A DNA stretch of 64,000 bases, taken from the NCBI GenBank assembly GCA_016934395.1, contig JAFGSZ010000002.1, positions 1 through 64,000 of the forward strand, written 5' to 3'. The notes under the pieces were generated by a model. The model had not been told where the DNA came from, searched no databases, and saw only the letters and a program-made list of their open reading frames with translations. The translations under genes and the position numbers were made by a program. Source of the stretch: Bacteroidales bacterium (lineage in GTDB: Bacteria > Bacteroidota > Bacteroidia > Bacteroidales > UBA10428). This document shows, piece after piece, positions 18,753-28,520 of this stretch; positions within the stretch are counted from its first letter, which is position 1, and every line of letters begins with the position of its first letter.

Positions 18753-19355
18753 TTATTTTTGCTTAATTGTACAACCAATGGCTTTTGTCATTTCCGGATC
18801 AGGCGATTTGCCTGCAATTAATGATTCTACTGCATTGGCAAGATACTGCTGTTGAACTTTACCTGGATCCTGGTAATTATCGTCAATGGTACCGATATAA
18901 GAAACCACCAGATCTTTATTTTCCTTTTTCAGCAAAAAAACGTGAGGAGTGCGTGTGGCACCGTAGGTTTTATATACCTCAAATTTTTCATCGAAAAGAT
19001 ATGGGAATGTGTAGCTTTTTTCTTTTGCCCGTTGTTGCATGTTCTTATACGAATCCCCTGGAGAAACTTCAGGATTGTTCGGATTAATAGCAATCACCGG
19101 ATAACCTTTTGCCTTATATTTTTTGTCGAGGGCAATAATCCGGTCCTGGTAAGCTTTTGCATAAGGACAGTCGTTACAGGTAAATATTACTATAAATCCT
19201 TTTGCATCTGTATAGTCGCTTAAACTAACCGTTTTACCATCCACATTCTTAAGTTTGAAATCCGAGGCTTTATCACCAACGGAATAACCATCACCGGCCT
19301 GAACTGTATTAATGGCCAGTAAAAAACCTAATGTTAGAAAGAGTAATTTTTGCAT
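18753..19355 (-). CDS. Exported peroxiredoxin-like thioredoxin-fold protein
   Basis: 200-residue AhpC/TSA-Redoxin family protein with a signal peptide (about 1-20). It has a CxxC at Cys60/Cys63 (FTCNDCPYAK) where peroxiredoxins have their active site, plus a C-terminal Cys. It probably transfers electrons in the periplasm. The ATG at 19355 lies 4 bp after the stop of the TlpA-like gene and begins the signal peptide. A longer reading to 19436 would overlap that gene by 77 bp and is rejected. It forms a two-gene operon with the TlpA-like gene. Confidence 0.88.
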   Translation of the reverse strand: MQKLLFLTLGFLLAINTVQAGDGYSVGDKASDFKLKNVDGKTVSLSDYTDAKGFIVIFTCNDCPYAKAYQDRIIALDKKYKAKGYPVIAINPNNPEVSPGDSYKNMQQRAKEKSYTFPYLFDEKFEVYKTYGATRTPHVFLLKKENKDLVVSYIGTIDDNYQDPGKVQQQYLANAVESLIAGKSPDPEMTKAIGCTIKQK

Positions 19356-19359
19356 AATA

Positions 19360-19836
19360 TTAAAGTATTGGTTTGACAATAGATTCGAGTTCATCATATG
19401 TAAAAGATTGTTCATAAAACTTCCTGAAACGTGCATTATAAACCAGCGTTGCCGGAATTGCCCCGCTCCATGTGTTATCTACCTTATCGATCCAGGAGTT
19501 TGAATCGGGATCGTTGAGTAAAATAATTTCAGATTGAATATTGTATTTCTTTTTAAAAGGAAATATCAGCTTATCAGCCTGATTTGGAAAATCAAGACTT
19601 ACAAGCAGTATTTTTAATTTTTTATTTTTATATTTTTCCTGAAGTTCAACAAAAGCCGGCATTTCTTTACGGCAGGGAACACACCATGTAGCCCAGAAAT
19701 TGATAACATAAGTAGTATCATTTTTAAGATGAAGTTTCGGCTCAAACTGTTTAAAACTGAATTTTTGAGTTTGAGAAAATACTGTTGAAGTTATTAAAGC
19801 CAAAATAAAGGCCACAAAAATTTTCATACTATTCAT
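19360..19836 (-). CDS. TlpA-like periplasmic thioredoxin
   Basis: 158-residue TlpA/ResA-type thiol-disulfide oxidoreductase. A signal peptide (about 1-21) is followed by a thioredoxin domain with the classic active site WCVPC (Cys52/Cys55 after FWAT). The segment GAIPATLVY supplies the cis-Pro. It keeps envelope proteins reduced. It is the first gene of a two-gene operon with the redoxin-like protein. ATG 19836 is used; ATG 19827 is nearly as good. Confidence 0.9.
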   Translation of the reverse strand: MNSMKIFVAFILALITSTVFSQTQKFSFKQFEPKLHLKNDTTYVINFWATWCVPCRKEMPAFVELQEKYKNKKLKILLVSLDFPNQADKLIFPFKKKYNIQSEIILLNDPDSNSWIDKVDNTWSGAIPATLVYNARFRKFYEQSFTYDELESIVKPIL

Positions 19837-19931
19837 AAGTGTATTTCTTTAAAATCAACTTTAAAACATAAATTAGTTACATTTGTTGCCGGTATTTTTT
19901 TATTTAACAAAGGTTTAACGTTTGATATTCA

Positions 19932-20975
19932 ATGAAGAACAAAAGAGGATTCGCCAGTGATAACAATTCAGGAATTCACCCTGATATTCTGGAAGCAATG
20001 CAAAATGTAAATTCAGGCCATGTGGTTGGTTATGGAGGTGATCTTTATACAGAACAGGCTAGACAGCTTTTTAAGGAACATTTTGGTAAAGAAAGCGAAG
20101 TGTTTTTTGTTTTTACAGGAACGGCTGCAAATGTGCTTGGATTAACTGCAGGGACTTCCTCTTTTAATTCTATTATTTGTCCCGAATCGGCCCATATTAA
20201 TGAAGATGAATGTGGGGCGCCTGAAAAATTTTCCGGTTGTAAGCTGCTTCCGGTTGAAACCCATGATGGAAAAATAACTGAGGAAGGTGTAAAAAAGCAT
20301 ATTTACAATATAAATTTTGAACATCACTCACAGCCAAAAATAATTTCCATATCTCAAGCCAGCGAAATGGGGACTGTATATTCAATTTCTGAAATAAAGG
20401 CGCTGGCAGATTTCGCCCATCAAAATAATATGTACCTGCATATGGATGGTGCACGTCTGGCTAATGCAGCCATAAGCCTGAACTGCACTTTTAGAGAGAT
20501 GACCGGAGAAGCCGGTGTGGACATACTATCTTTTGGCGGAACAAAAAATGGCCTGATGGTGGGAGAATCTGTAGTATTTTTCAAACCTGAATTATACCAG
20601 GATTTTAAATACCTCCGGAAACAAGGGATGCAATTGTCTTCAAAAATGCGATTTATAGCTGCTCAGTTTATAGGGTATTTTAAAAACGACCTATGGAAGA
20701 AAAATGCCAGTCATGCCAACAACATGGCCAGGATTCTAAGTGAAAAAATAAAAAATATACCTTCGGTAAAAATTACCCAAAAGGTACAGTCAAACGGTGT
20801 TTTTGCTATTGTCCCCAAAGCGATTATCAAATCCCTTCAGGAAGCATATTTCTTTTATGTTTGGAACGAAGACAGAGGCGAAGTGCGTTGGATGACCTCA
20901 TTTGATACCACTGAAGATGATATTAATAATTTTGTTGAAATACTTAAAGTTGAAATCGAAAAACTGAACAGTTAG
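19932..20975 (+). CDS. ltaE: Low-specificity threonine aldolase
   Basis: PLP enzyme that cleaves threonine/allo-threonine to glycine and acetaldehyde. The fold-type I hallmarks are SDNNSGIHPDIL at the N-terminus, LHMDGARLANA (Asp172 as the PLP-nitrogen partner) and the Schiff-base Lys205 in FGGTKNG. Length 347 is normal. It is convergent with queA, with 4 bp between the stop codons and no obvious terminator. Confidence 0.93.
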   Translation: MKNKRGFASDNNSGIHPDILEAMQNVNSGHVVGYGGDLYTEQARQLFKEHFGKESEVFFVFTGTAANVLGLTAGTSSFNSIICPESAHINEDECGAPEKFSGCKLLPVETHDGKITEEGVKKHIYNINFEHHSQPKIISISQASEMGTVYSISEIKALADFAHQNNMYLHMDGARLANAAISLNCTFREMTGEAGVDILSFGGTKNGLMVGESVVFFKPELYQDFKYLRKQGMQLSSKMRFIAAQFIGYFKNDLWKKNASHANNMARILSEKIKNIPSVKITQKVQSNGVFAIVPKAIIKSLQEAYFFYVWNEDRGEVRWMTSFDTTEDDINNFVEILKVEIEKLNS

Positions 20976-20979
20976 AAAA

Positions 20980-22206
20980 CTACATTATTTTTGGTAGAAG
21001 CAAAGAGCTGTCCCCGTAACTCAAAAAGCGGTAATTGTTTAGTAAAGCATAATCGTAAATTTTTTTCCAGTCCTCGCCAATAAATGCTGCTACAAGAAGC
21101 AACAACGTACTTTTTGGCTGGTGAAAATTAGTTATCAGCCCTTGTATCATTTTAAATGAATACCCCGGTACGATCATTAATCGAGTACCTGAAATCAGGT
21201 CTTCAATTCCATGCTGGTCCAGAAAATTGAGAATAGCAGTCAGGGAATCCCTTACGGGAATATCTCCGGGTAAGACCTTCCATTCCCACTGGTCGAGTTT
21301 TAATTGTGGAGAAGTATTATTCTTCTTTGATAGTATTTTTACACCGATCCAATAGATGCTTTCCAATGTGCGAAGCGAAGTAGTTCCTACGGCGATATTT
21401 CTGTTTTCTGATTCCATTAAAGAAAGGAGCGTACTTCGGTTTACAGCAAAAAACTCCTCATGCATGGGATGATTGGCAACATTAGCTTCTTTTACCGGTT
21501 GAAAAGTACCGGCGCCCACATGCAGCGTAAGTTCAGCGGTTTTTATTCCCTTGTTGTTAATATTCTTTAAAAGCTCATCTGTAAAATGTAAACCTGCAGT
21601 GGGCGCTGCCACCGATCCTTTAAGTTTTGAATAAACGGTTTGATAGCTAGTTTTATCCTGTTCTTCTGATGGCCGTTCAAGGTAGGGCGGAATAGGAATT
21701 ATTCCTATTTGATCGAGTAATTCACCAAAAGTCAAATCACCATTCCAATTAAAGCGAATTTCTACTTTCCCGTTTTCACTCCTTAATTTTTCTGCAGTAA
21801 GGATAAAAGACAGGTTTTTGGTTTCAAATGTTCCAGATAAAGTCCCGGATTTCCATTTTTTAAGATTTCCCACAAGGCATTTCCAGGTGCAGGTGTTTTT
21901 TTGCTGAAATATCAGAGAATAATCTGAAGGTTCTAAAGGTGTAAGACAGAATATTTCAATATTGGCCCCCGTGGATTTCTGAAAAGGAATACGGGCATAG
22001 ATTACGCGGGTATTATTAAATACAAGCTGTAATCCGGCAGGTAGTAATTCAGGTAATTCATAAAACTGCCTGCCGGAGATAGTTCCCTCACTATAGACCA
22101 GTAATCTGGAATGTTCCCTGTTTGTAAGCGGGTATTTGGCAATCCGCTCCGAATCGAGAGTATAATCGTAGTTCAGGATTGGAATATAACTTTTTATCAT
22201 GGCCAT
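20980..22206 (-). CDS. queA: S-adenosylmethionine:tRNA ribosyltransferase-isomerase
   Basis: Penultimate step of queuosine synthesis: it transfers and isomerises the SAM ribosyl moiety onto preQ1 in tRNA. Signature blocks are VFNNTRVI (about 62-69), PTAGLHFT (about 208-215), TLHVGAGTFQPV and GTTSLRTLES. At 408 residues it is longer than typical 340-360-residue QueA; the extra sequence lies in the middle and in the region between GTTSLRTLES and the C-terminus. ATG 22206 or the third-codon ATG at 22200 could start it. No other queuosine genes are adjacent. Confidence 0.93.
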   Translation of the reverse strand: MAMIKSYIPILNYDYTLDSERIAKYPLTNREHSRLLVYSEGTISGRQFYELPELLPAGLQLVFNNTRVIYARIPFQKSTGANIEIFCLTPLEPSDYSLIFQQKNTCTWKCLVGNLKKWKSGTLSGTFETKNLSFILTAEKLRSENGKVEIRFNWNGDLTFGELLDQIGIIPIPPYLERPSEEQDKTSYQTVYSKLKGSVAAPTAGLHFTDELLKNINNKGIKTAELTLHVGAGTFQPVKEANVANHPMHEEFFAVNRSTLLSLMESENRNIAVGTTSLRTLESIYWIGVKILSKKNNTSPQLKLDQWEWKVLPGDIPVRDSLTAILNFLDQHGIEDLISGTRLMIVPGYSFKMIQGLITNFHQPKSTLLLLVAAFIGEDWKKIYDYALLNNYRFLSYGDSSLLLPKIM

Positions 22207-22268
22207 TCTGAAAATTGCTGGCCAAAAATAGTTAATTTTGTAATGGAATTAAAAGCACAATTAATATT

Positions 22269-23312
22269 ATGAGTTTAAGAATTGGGGATAAAGTTAAATT
22301 TCTGAATGAAACCGGTGAAGGTGTTGTTACCGAATTTATTGATAATAAAACCGCAAAAGTCAAAACCCAGGATGGTTTTGATATTCCGGCATTGATTACT
22401 GAACTGGTAATTGATAATGCGGGTACAAATTATCATAATACACGAAGGCCAACTTTCTCAGAAGAGCCTAAAAAGGAAAAAACACAAAGTTTAGAAGCAG
22501 AAAAAAGTGAAATAACAGAGAAGAGGGATTTAAAACAGAAAAACGGGAATGTGCTGTTAGCCCTGGTTCCTCGTAACGAAACCGAAATACACCGGTCTGA
22601 TGTAGAGTTGTACCTGGTAAATGACACCAATTATTATATCATCTACCTGATAGGGCAGCTGGATAATATTTTGGTTAATAAAATTGCTACAGGTACTTTG
22701 GAACCGGAAACAAAAATCAGGATAAAAACTTATAATCAGACAGAAATCAGTAAAATTAAACAGTTGTTCCTGCAGGCCTTGTATTTTGGTACGGGTTCTT
22801 TTATTTCACAGATACCGGAAAACGAGAGTTTTGACCTCGATGGTCTGCAATTTTATAAGGAAAGCATTTATAAAGAAAATGATTTTTTTAATGAGAAGGC
22901 TTTACTTTTGGGAAAGGGAATAACAAATAGTAAAGAAGAAACGGTTAAAATATCCGGTGAAGAGCTTCGGCAGGCCATGCTGAGTAAGGATAAAAAAGGC
23001 GGAGAAATAGTAAAAAAAACCGATAAAAAGGAACTGGAAGAGGTTGACCTGCATATTCAAAAAATTGTTGATGAGTATGAGGGATTGTCAAATGGTGAGA
23101 TAATAAACATCCAGATGAGCAGGTTCACCACAGCGCTGGAGGGGGCCATTTTAAATAAGACAAAAAAAATTGTATTTATTCATGGAGTAGGCAACGGAAA
23201 GTTAAAGTATGAATTAAGAAAGGCTTTGGAAACAAAATATCCGGATTATAAATATCAGGATGCATCATTTAAGGAATATGGATATGGTGCAACACTTATA
23301 AATTTAATATAA
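22269..23312 (+). CDS. DUF2027-Smr domain protein
   Basis: 347-residue Bacteroidota protein with an N-terminal SH3-like/DUF2027 module (IGDKVKFLNETGEGVV), a charged linker, a central beta domain (about 95-215) and a C-terminal Smr domain (about 263-347: VDLHIQKIV, VFIHGVGNGKLK). Smr domains nick or bind nucleic acid and occur at the end of MutS2. Here there is no MutS ATPase core, so it is not MutS2. The final Smr sequence abuts the rnpB gene, whose first base lies a few bases after the stop. Confidence 0.88.
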   Translation: MSLRIGDKVKFLNETGEGVVTEFIDNKTAKVKTQDGFDIPALITELVIDNAGTNYHNTRRPTFSEEPKKEKTQSLEAEKSEITEKRDLKQKNGNVLLALVPRNETEIHRSDVELYLVNDTNYYIIYLIGQLDNILVNKIATGTLEPETKIRIKTYNQTEISKIKQLFLQALYFGTGSFISQIPENESFDLDGLQFYKESIYKENDFFNEKALLLGKGITNSKEETVKISGEELRQAMLSKDKKGGEIVKKTDKKELEEVDLHIQKIVDEYEGLSNGEIINIQMSRFTTALEGAILNKTKKIVFIHGVGNGKLKYELRKALETKYPDYKYQDASFKEYGYGATLINLI

Positions 23313-23316
23313 ACAT

Positions 23317-23764
23317 ACAGCAGTAAATCGTTCTATCGTTCCGGCGAAAACCGGGAAGGAAAGTCCGGACAACACAGGGCACCTTACTTCCGAAAGGGAA
23401 GGTATCCGCGAGGGTACGGAAGCGAAGAAGAAAACAACTTCCGGCTGAAGTTCTAAAAGGTCTGGGGAAACCCGCCTTCACTGGAGCTTTGGCAGGTAAA
23501 GATGAGAAGGTGGGGTAAGAGCCCACCAGTTTCGATGGTGACATCGGAAGCTGTTCGCTCTTTGGGTTGCAAGATCATGTATATTACGGATTCTTTTTGT
23601 TTCGACAAAAAGATATAGTGTGGCCCGCACTATGAATATGTGTTTTACACATTGAAACTGTAAGGGGTGGATCGCTTGTTCCCGGTGGTGACACCGGGAC
23701 CAGATAAATGATAGAAAACCCGGTTTATCGGGAAACAGAATCCGGCTTACAGGTTTACTGCTGT
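23317..23764 (+). ncRNA. rnpB: RNase P RNA
   Basis: Catalytic RNA of ribonuclease P, which matures the 5' ends of tRNAs. The class A core is visible: gaaggaaagtccggac (about 23354-23369) near the 5' end, and acagaatccggcttac (about 23735-23750) near the 3' end, which pair as P4. The ends are set by P1: acagcagtaaa (23317-23327) is perfectly complementary to tttactgctgt (23754-23764). The predicted length is 448 nt. It begins about 5 bp after the Smr gene, so promoter elements must lie within that coding sequence. Confidence 0.93.
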
Positions 23765-23775
23765 TTTTAAAATAA

Positions 23776-23808
23776 AGAAAGTCTGCTAATTGGGGGAGCA
23801 GACTTTCT
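23776..23808. terminator. Strong hairpin after rnpB, possible terminator
   Basis: Perfect 12-bp arms agaaagtctgct (23776-23787) and agcagactttct (23797-23808) with a 9-base loop. It sits 12 bp past the RNase P RNA. There is no following T run, so termination is plausible by position but not by the full motif. Confidence 0.5.
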
Positions 23809-23986
23809 GTCATATGGGTCTAATTGTTAGGGTTAACAACGCAGTAAATATAATAAATTAGTTTTTAAAAACAACCGGTAACAAAAGAAACTGTACATTT
23901 TCTAAATAAAACTTCACCATATTAACATTAAGTAATTATTGATAAGTGATTGACGGATTTTATGTTAAGATAGACAAAATTAATTC

Positions 23987-24805
23987 TTAAAAAGAAATGA
24001 ACACCTGTCTTATTTTTACCAGATTATATAATAAATCTTCCAGTTTTGTGAGTTGAAGCATGTTTGCGCCGTCTGATTTTGCATTTTTCGGATCAGGATG
24101 GGTTTCCAGAAAAATACCATCCACACCCACGGCGATACCTGCTCTTGCAATGGTCTCAATTAATTCCGGCTTTCCGCCTGATACACCCTCTGCCTGATTG
24201 GGCTGCTGCAGAGAATGTGTGATGTCAAGCACAACAGGGAGTCCGGTTTTTTTCATTTCAACAATTCCCCTGTAATCCACAATAAGATCCTGGTATCCGA
24301 ACATGGTGCCCCGGTCGGTTAGAATAACATTTGGATTTCCTGAGCGGATTACCTTATCGGCAGCATACTTCATGGATTCCGGTGCAAGGAACTGGCCTTT
24401 TTTGATATTTACATATTTACCGGTCTTACCGGCAGCTATTAATAATTCTGTTTGCCGGCACAAAAAGGCCGGAATCTGCAGAATGTCAACAAATTTTGCT
24501 GCCAGTTCAGCTTCGTCAACAGAATGGACATCAGTAATTACCGGAATTTCAAAATGTTTTCCGATATTCTTTAAAATAGTCAGCGCTTCTATATCTCCAA
24601 TTCCCTGGAAAGAATCCAGTTTCGACCGGTTGGCTTTTCTGAATGATCCTTTAAAAATAAAAGGGATTTTAAGGGTATCGGTTATTTTTTTTATTTCCTG
24701 TGCGATGCTGAAACTAATTTCTTCTCCTTCAATTACGCATGGACCAGCGATAAGGAAAAAATTTCCACTATCCTGATATTTAATTTTTGGTAAGTTCTTT
24801 AGCAT
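23987..24805 (-). CDS. kdsA: 2-dehydro-3-deoxyphosphooctonate aldolase (Kdo-8-P synthase)
   Basis: Condenses PEP with arabinose-5-phosphate to Kdo-8-phosphate for lipopolysaccharide core. Recognisable blocks are LIAGPCVIE (about 17-25), FKGSFRKANRS (about 50-60), VITDVHS and DGIFLETHPDP. Length 272 matches KdsA. The rarA gene ends 17 bp upstream on the same strand, so the two may be co-transcribed. Its presence implies a Kdo-containing outer membrane. Confidence 0.95.
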   Translation of the reverse strand: MLKNLPKIKYQDSGNFFLIAGPCVIEGEEISFSIAQEIKKITDTLKIPFIFKGSFRKANRSKLDSFQGIGDIEALTILKNIGKHFEIPVITDVHSVDEAELAAKFVDILQIPAFLCRQTELLIAAGKTGKYVNIKKGQFLAPESMKYAADKVIRSGNPNVILTDRGTMFGYQDLIVDYRGIVEMKKTGLPVVLDITHSLQQPNQAEGVSGGKPELIETIARAGIAVGVDGIFLETHPDPKNAKSDGANMLQLTKLEDLLYNLVKIRQVFISF

Positions 24806-24822
24806 ATTATTTTTTTTACTAA

Positions 24823-26103
24823 TTAATAGTTATACCTGTCTTTCCAGAGTTTCGACAGTCTGGTTTTTATCTCCGTTTCTTTTGCATTATCCTGAGGCTG
24901 ATACAGGATGGTATTTTTTATTTCCTCAGGTAAAAATTCTTCAATTACAAAGTTTCCTTTAAAGCTATGGGCATATTTGTAATCCTTTCCATAACCAATG
25001 TCTTTCATCAGACGGGTAGGTGCATTTCGGATATTTAAAGGAACAGGCAAATCTCCTTTTTCTTTAACAAGCGCCTGTGCTTCGGATATAGCCTGGTATG
25101 CTGAATTGCTTTTTGGAGAGGTAGCCAGGTATATGGCTACTTCAGAAAGAATAATGCGTGATTCAGGCCAGCCAATTTTATTTACGGCCTCAAAACCACT
25201 ATTAGCCAGAAGCAGTGCATTTGGATTGGCAAGGCCGATATCCTCGGCGGCAAGAACTACCAGCCTGCGGGCAATAAATTTTGGATCTTCGCCTCCTTCA
25301 ACCATGCGGGCCAGCCAGTATACTGCACCGTTGGGATCGCTTCCCCTGATGGATTTAATAAAGGCAGAAATAATATCATAATGCTGTTCTCCGCTCTTAT
25401 CATAAAGTGCAAGGTTTTCCTGTACTTTTTCAAGTACCATTTTATTGGTGATGGTTACTTTATTGTTATCTGCTGCTGAAGTAACGAGTTCAAGTATATT
25501 AAGAAGTTTCCGGGCATCTCCGCCTGATAAACGTAATAGGGCTTCATATTCAGCAATTTTTACCTGCAGCTTTTTTAAATACACATCCTGCGCAAGAGCC
25601 CGGGAAAGAATTTCAGTAAGTTCATCTTTGCCTAAAGACTTTAGCACATATACCTGGCATCTTGAAAGCAAGGGAGAGATAACCTCAAATGATGGATTTT
25701 CCGTGGTGGCACCTATCAGCGTTATAATACCCTGTTCTACGGAACCCAGAAGGGAATCCTGCTGAGACTTACTGAAACGGTGGATTTCGTCAATAAATAA
25801 TATAGGATTGGGTTGATTGAAAAACTGAGTTTTTTTTGCCTTTTCAATGGTTTCGCGAATATCTTTAACCCCGGAATTAATTGCGCTTAAACTGTAAAAC
25901 GGACGGCTGAGTTTATGGGCAATAATTTTTGCCAGGGTTGTTTTTCCCACACCGGGTGGCCCCCATAAAATAAAAGAAGGTATATTTCCCGATTCTATGC
26001 TGTTACGCAATATGGCATTTTTCCCCACAAGATGTTGCTGGCCAATATAATCATCAAGTGATACTGGTCGTAACCGGTCTGCCAGGGGCTGATTCGTATT
26101 CAT
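24823..26103 (-). CDS. rarA: Replication-associated recombination protein A (AAA+ ATPase)
   Basis: RarA/MgsA clamp-loader-like ATPase acting at stalled forks. Walker A is GPPGVGKT (48-55), Walker B has Asp105-Glu106 in LFIDEIHRF, sensor 1 is GATTENPSFEV, and the C-terminal tetramerisation part includes GSDPNGAVYWLARM. Length 426 is typical. It lies upstream of kdsA, a pairing that probably reflects gene order only. Confidence 0.94.
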   Translation of the reverse strand: MNTNQPLADRLRPVSLDDYIGQQHLVGKNAILRNSIESGNIPSFILWGPPGVGKTTLAKIIAHKLSRPFYSLSAINSGVKDIRETIEKAKKTQFFNQPNPILFIDEIHRFSKSQQDSLLGSVEQGIITLIGATTENPSFEVISPLLSRCQVYVLKSLGKDELTEILSRALAQDVYLKKLQVKIAEYEALLRLSGGDARKLLNILELVTSAADNNKVTITNKMVLEKVQENLALYDKSGEQHYDIISAFIKSIRGSDPNGAVYWLARMVEGGEDPKFIARRLVVLAAEDIGLANPNALLLANSGFEAVNKIGWPESRIILSEVAIYLATSPKSNSAYQAISEAQALVKEKGDLPVPLNIRNAPTRLMKDIGYGKDYKYAHSFKGNFVIEEFLPEEIKNTILYQPQDNAKETEIKTRLSKLWKDRYNY

Positions 26104-26260
26104 ATTAAAATTAAAAAGAAAGGATAAATATATTATTTTTTATCCGGGCAAATGGTAAAAAATTCTTAGTATTTCCGGGTAATGTTAAATAAAATTGCAC
26201 ACAATTTTTTTTAACAAAAGTAGTTTCTTTAAATTAGCAAAACATACACGAATACCTATC

Positions 26261-27067
26261 ATGAAAAATAAAGTTGTTATTATTACCGGTGCCTCATCGG
26301 GAATTGGACTGGCATGTGCCAGAGAGTTTGCCCGGATGGGCGCTAATGTGGTTGTGGCGGCGAGAAGCATTGAAAAGCTGGAAACACTGGCTAAAGACAT
26401 CAATTGTAACCAAAATAAATGCCTCCCTGTTAAAACAGATGTTACCCTGGAACAGGATTGTCTAAATTTGATTGAAAAAACTATCGAAAAATTTGGAGGT
26501 ATCGATATCCTTATCAATAATGCCGGAATTTCTATGCGGGCGTTATTTGACAATGTTGATCTTATTGTATTAAAAAAAATAATGGACGTTAATTTTTGGG
26601 GAACAGTATATTGTACCAAGTTTGCTTTACCCTATATTCAGAAATCAAAAGGTACTATTGTGGGTGTATCATCCATTGCCGGATTTCACGGTTTACCCGG
26701 AAGAACAGCTTATTCGGCCTCAAAATTTGCTATGCAGGGATTCCTGGAAAGCGTCCGGATTGAAAATCTGAAAAAAGGTGTTCAGGTGTTAATTTTATCT
26801 GCCGGATTTACCAGTTCGAATATCCGAAAGTCAGCACTGGATGCACACGGTAATCCACAAGGCGAAACCCCAATAAGGGAGGATAAGCTTACACCTCCCG
26901 AAAAAGTGGCAAAAGTTCTCATACGATCAATACGTAAAAACAAGCGGAATAAAATTATGACCGTAGAAGGGCAATTAATGGTATTTTTCCAGCGTATAAT
27001 ACCAGTACTTGTTGATAGGACGATATATAATAAATTTGCCCGGGAGCCAAATTCACCGATAAAATAG
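26261..27067 (+). CDS. Short-chain dehydrogenase/reductase
   Basis: Classical SDR of 268 residues. It has the dinucleotide motif TGASSGIG (9-16), NNAG (86-89), catalytic Ser138, Tyr151 and Lys155 (YSASK), and a C-terminal extension with a hydrophobic helix. The C-terminus (RSIRKNKRNKIMTVEGQ) resembles membrane-peripheral SDRs acting on lipids or steroids; substrate unknown. ATG 26261 is used because upstream in-frame sequence to 26195 has no SDR homology. The thioesterase gene follows after 49 bp, which suggests acyl-group metabolism. Confidence 0.9.
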   Translation: MKNKVVIITGASSGIGLACAREFARMGANVVVAARSIEKLETLAKDINCNQNKCLPVKTDVTLEQDCLNLIEKTIEKFGGIDILINNAGISMRALFDNVDLIVLKKIMDVNFWGTVYCTKFALPYIQKSKGTIVGVSSIAGFHGLPGRTAYSASKFAMQGFLESVRIENLKKGVQVLILSAGFTSSNIRKSALDAHGNPQGETPIREDKLTPPEKVAKVLIRSIRKNKRNKIMTVEGQLMVFFQRIIPVLVDRTIYNKFAREPNSPIK

Positions 27068-27116
27068 ACAGATTATAAAAACCATTCCGTTTTTCTCTAA
27101 AATATAACTTTTAGCA

Positions 27117-27527
27117 ATGTACTCATTTACAACCAAGGTAAGGGTTCGATATAACGAAACCGACAGGATGGGATATTTACATCATGGTGTATATCCTGCG
27201 TATTTTGAAATCGGACGCACCGAAATGTTACGGTCACTTGGCATGAGCTATCGTGAAATGGAAGATGACGGGATTGTTTTGCCGGTTTCAAACCTTAACA
27301 TACAATATATATCGCCCGCCTATTATGATGATGTTTTAATCATAAACACGATAATTAAGCAAAAACCTACTGTTCGGCTGGTTTTTGAATATGAGGTAAC
27401 CAACGATTCCGGAAAATTGGTTTGCCAGGGTGAGACAACACTTGTATTTGTTAATGCAATCACCCGAAAACCCACAAGAGCTCCCCAGAGTTTTATGGAG
27501 AGAATGGAACAGTACTTTAAAAATTAA
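27117..27527 (+). CDS. YbgC/FadM-type acyl-CoA thioesterase
   Basis: Hot-dog-fold thioesterase of 136 residues. The active-site region is VRYNETDRMGYLHHGVYPAYFEIGR in two adjacent pieces; the Asp in ETDRMGYLHHG is the expected catalytic residue. It probably hydrolyses acyl-CoA thioesters in the cytoplasm. It lies directly after the SDR gene on the same strand. Confidence 0.9.
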   Translation: MYSFTTKVRVRYNETDRMGYLHHGVYPAYFEIGRTEMLRSLGMSYREMEDDGIVLPVSNLNIQYISPAYYDDVLIINTIIKQKPTVRLVFEYEVTNDSGKLVCQGETTLVFVNAITRKPTRAPQSFMERMEQYFKN

Positions 27528-27603
27528 TGAACAGACTTTATTAAAATTTTCCTGTAAAACGAGCATGTTTATAATTCATGTCTCTTATTTGCAGAATGTC
27601 CAG

Positions 27604-28353
27604 TTAGTCTGCCCTCGTAAAAACAACATCATAACCCCATGCACAAACAAAATCTTCCAATACATAGGTTGAAGCGCTTACACCACTCAGGGTATTTTCT
27701 GAGCTGGCTGTAAGACTTATGGTATTTGTAGCTACTCCACCTTCATCATCCACAACATCCGAATTGGCAAAACCATAGGTATTGCCTGAGCAAAATCCTT
27801 CATATGTGCACATTGAAACTGGATCGCATACCCAGCCACTGGTAAATACTAGGGTAAGCAAATTGGCTGTCTGACTAATTTCACAGGTACCCGATGAATT
27901 TGTACCTGCCGGGCATATCCCGGTATGAGTGGCATTTGAAGTGGTGAAATTCCAAGTGCCGTTCAAATCATAAGTACAGGCCCCCAATACCGGAAGGTTA
28001 ACAGTGACATTTATTTTGGCAGATTTTTCATTAGCATCGCTGTCTGTGGCAAGTAAGGTTACGGTATGTGTTCCGGGAGAAAGATAAATACTTATCTCAG
28101 TACCAGTGCCCAGTTCTCCATCAATATTTGAGGACCAGGTTAAGGTATTGCCGGTTAAAGTTCCATCCTGTTCATCGGAAGCATTTCCTACAAAGGTGAT
28201 TTTGTCGAGCATATTATAAGTGCTTCCATTATCAGGGCTTGAGATTGTTACGGTAATACCACTATTTTCATCTGATGATTTTTTATCACATGAAAAGAAA
28301 AAGAGAAGGCCTGCCGAAATAAGCATCACAGCAAAAAGTTTCAATGTTTTCAT
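27604..28353 (-). CDS. Secreted lipoprotein with Ig/PKD-like domain
   Basis: 249-residue lipoprotein: MKTLKLF...FFFSCDKK with lipobox Cys at about residue 22. An Ig/PKD-like beta-sandwich follows (about 32-118; VTISSPDNGSTYN, GTHTVTLLATDSD), then a cysteine-bearing C-terminal domain (CTYDLNGTWNF, ICPAGT, WVCDPVSMC, FVCAWGYDV). It is anchored in the envelope; the function is unknown and no enzyme motif is seen. ATG 28353 is used because it starts the signal peptide; the reading upstream to 28410 lacks a signal. Confidence 0.82.
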   Translation of the reverse strand: MKTLKLFAVMLISAGLLFFFSCDKKSSDENSGITVTISSPDNGSTYNMLDKITFVGNASDEQDGTLTGNTLTWSSNIDGELGTGTEISIYLSPGTHTVTLLATDSDANEKSAKINVTVNLPVLGACTYDLNGTWNFTTSNATHTGICPAGTNSSGTCEISQTANLLTLVFTSGWVCDPVSMCTYEGFCSGNTYGFANSDVVDDEGGVATNTISLTASSENTLSGVSASTYVLEDFVCAWGYDVVFTRAD

Positions 28354-28520
28354 AATGGTTAATTTGGTTAACAATACCGTCAAGTTAAAAAAATTAATTG
28401 ATACGGTCAAAATAAAACATTGATAATGTGAGCATAACCATTCAAAGGATTATCTCCCTGTAAATTTGGAAATAGCAGTAAAAGAAAACATCCCGGGGAA
28501 TTATTTAAATATTATTAAAA

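Noticed and set aside
22269-23312. MutS2
   Set aside because: It has the Smr domain only; there is no MutS ATPase or Walker motifs.
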